The notes beneath the pieces were generated by a model that was not told the DNA's origin, did not search any database, and worked only from the letters and a program-made list of their open reading frames with translations. Below, one piece after another: positions 63,018 through 64,000 of a stretch of 64,000 nucleotides of DNA (position 1 is the stretch's first letter; each line of letters starts with the position of its first letter). Location of the stretch: contig NZ_JAMTCK010000002.1 of NCBI RefSeq assembly GCF_024171785.1, forward strand, positions 1-64,000. Reading direction: 5' to 3'. A program made the translations under genes and the position numbers. This DNA comes from Goodfellowiella coeruleoviolacea. Lineage in GTDB: Bacteria > Actinomycetota > Actinomycetes > Mycobacteriales > Pseudonocardiaceae.

Positions 63018-64000
63018 TCAGTGGACCGGCCGGGCGGCGTCGGTGGTCTGGTCGGCTTCGACCCGGCGCAGCGCGTCGGCGGCGAGCACCTTCTTGTCCA
63101 CCTTGCCCAGACCGGTGACGGGCAGGGCGACCACCACGTCGAGCCGGTCCGGCAGCTTGTAGGCGGCGAGCCCGCGATCCAGCAGCAGTCGCCTCAGCTC
63201 GACCAGGCTCGGCGCCTCGCCCGAGGGGACGACGAAGGCGCAGATCTGCTCGCCGAGTTCGGGGTGCGGCGCGGGTACCACGGCCGCCTGCGCGACCCGG
63301 GGGTGCGCGAGCAGGTGTCCCTCCACTTCGGACGCGGAGACCTTCTCGCCGCACCGGTTGACCAGATCCTTGATCCGCCCGTCGACGACGATGCGTCCCG
63401 CCGCGGTTCGGCGCACCAGGTCACCGGTCCGGTAGAAGCCGTCCTCGGTGAACGCCGTGGCGTTGTGCTCGGGCGCGCGGTAGTAGCCCCGGATGGTGTA
63501 CGGGCCGCGGGTGAGCAGCTCGCCCAACTCACCGTCGGGCGCGTCCCGACCGTGCTCGTCGACCACCCGGATCTCGTCGGCCGGGGAGAGCGGGTGGCCC
63601 TGGGTGGTCAGCACCTCCTCGGCGGAGTAGTCCTCCCGCGTGAAGCAGATCAGCCCCTCGGCCATCCCCAGCACCTGCTGCAGCCGGCAGCCCAGCGCGG
63701 GCTGGACCCGCTCGGCCAGTTCCCGGTGCAGCTTGGCGCCACCGATCTGCAGCACCCGCAGACTGGACAGGTCCCGCCTGTTCCACTCGACGGCGTCCAA
63801 CCACAACTGTGCCACCGTGGGCACGACCGAGGTGATCGTGACGCGTTCCCGCTCGATCAGCGTGAAGCACTCGTCCGGGCTGGCCGACCTGGCCAGCACC
63901 ACGGTGCCGCCGGCGTGCAGGGTGCCCAGCACCCCGGGGCAGCCCCAGGCGAAGTTGAACGCGGCCGGAAGCGCGGCCAGGTACACGCTGTCCTGGTTGA
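63018..64000 (-). CDS. aryl-acid AMP ligase (2,3-DHBA/salicylate-type), partial
   Basis: The C-terminal 327 residues of an adenylate-forming enzyme; the frame is open to the window edge and its 5' end lies outside. The visible part has VLQIGGAKLHRELAERV, QQVLGMAEGLICFTREDY, FYRTGDLVRR (A8 core), and VNRCGEKVSASEVEGHLLAHP, with the final Lys in VTGLGKVDKK. These agree with DhbE/EntE/MbtA-type ligases that activate aryl acids such as 2,3-dihydroxybenzoate, salicylate or 3-hydroxypicolinate for loading on a carrier protein. No carrier domain is seen. It is the clearest sign of a non-ribosomal peptide or related natural-product cluster beginning at this edge. Confidence 0.88.
   Translation of the reverse strand, partial: NQDSVYLAALPAAFNFAWGCPGVLGTLHAGGTVVLARSASPDECFTLIERERVTITSVVPTVAQLWLDAVEWNRRDLSSLRVLQIGGAKLHRELAERVQPALGCRLQQVLGMAEGLICFTREDYSAEEVLTTQGHPLSPADEIRVVDEHGRDAPDGELGELLTRGPYTIRGYYRAPEHNATAFTEDGFYRTGDLVRRTAAGRIVVDGRIKDLVNRCGEKVSASEVEGHLLAHPRVAQAAVVPAPHPELGEQICAFVVPSGEAPSLVELRRLLLDRGLAAYKLPDRLDVVVALPVTGLGKVDKKVLAADALRRVEADQTTDAARPVH

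Overview
The window is chromosomal DNA of a high-GC Gram-positive actinomycete. By eye it is well above two-thirds G+C, GTG starts are common, and the regulators are of TetR, LacI, MarR, MerR, CsoR and SARP type. Tat-exported enzymes, an IdeR/DtxR box and LacI boxes with AGCGCT centres also fit. A filamentous, secondary-metabolite-producing genus (Pseudonocardiales or Streptomyces-like) is likely; the genus itself is inference. I saw no rRNA, tRNA, CRISPR array or intact insertion sequence. Genes cover most of the window, and several convergent pairs are separated by strong hairpins.

Layout. 1-4.5 kb: 3' end of metK, a divergent P450/TetR pair around a palindromic operator, an alditol oxidase and an SDR. 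4.5-7.9 kb: a 39-codon ORF coupled to a coiled-coil protein, two overlapping DUF202 membrane proteins and a secreted SdrD-B-like protein. 8.0-14.4 kb: a LacI-headed sugar-acid operon (2-hydroxyacid dehydrogenase, D-mannonate dehydratase, fructuronate reductase-like enzyme, MHS transporter). 14.4-17 kb: a DinB-like protein, then a TetR/TetX-like monooxygenase pair behind three palindromes spaced 15 bp apart. 17-20.7 kb: secreted phospholipase-D-like protein, MmcQ/YjbR protein and a Tat-exported metallophosphoesterase-LamG protein.

20.9-26.8 kb: a five-gene minus-strand polyol/cyclitol-type operon (Gfo/Idh/MocA dehydrogenase, TIM-barrel isomerase, ABC binding protein, permease, ATPase) facing its LacI regulator across two identical operators. 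26.9-34.1 kb: cholesterol oxidase, a SARP-type regulator, an XRE-like regulator, MarR and a beta-hydroxyacid dehydrogenase. 34.2-40.3 kb: a very large RecB-like nuclease-helicase, a two-gene unit encoding a protein with 14 cysteines in its last 60 residues and a CxxC protein, and a tyrosine recombinase that lacks its catalytic tyrosine. 40.3-45.6 kb: a TPP-dependent enzyme, a divergent MDR reductase/TetR pair, a DUF5946-like protein and a J-domain/NERD membrane protein.

45.8-50.1 kb: a copper-resistance operon (csoR, copZ, a secreted His-rich protein, copA) with three CsoR-type boxes. 50.1-55.5 kb: iron-siderophore binding protein under an IdeR box, a GH64 glucanase under a LacI-type palindrome, a methyltransferase/MerR pair, and a methyltransferase-GNAT continuous frame. 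56-58.8 kb: an ECF sigma factor translationally coupled to a degenerate GGDEF-EAL protein. 59-64 kb: CoA transferase, acyl-CoA dehydrogenase, P450 and an aryl-acid AMP ligase cut by the window edge, which looks like the border of a natural-product gene cluster.

The items most likely to be new are the cysteine-rich protein unit at 37.8-38.9 kb, the sigma factor/degenerate EAL pair, the J-domain/NERD fusion, the iterated operator of the TetX-like locus, and an interspersed 11-bp palindrome family found across the window.
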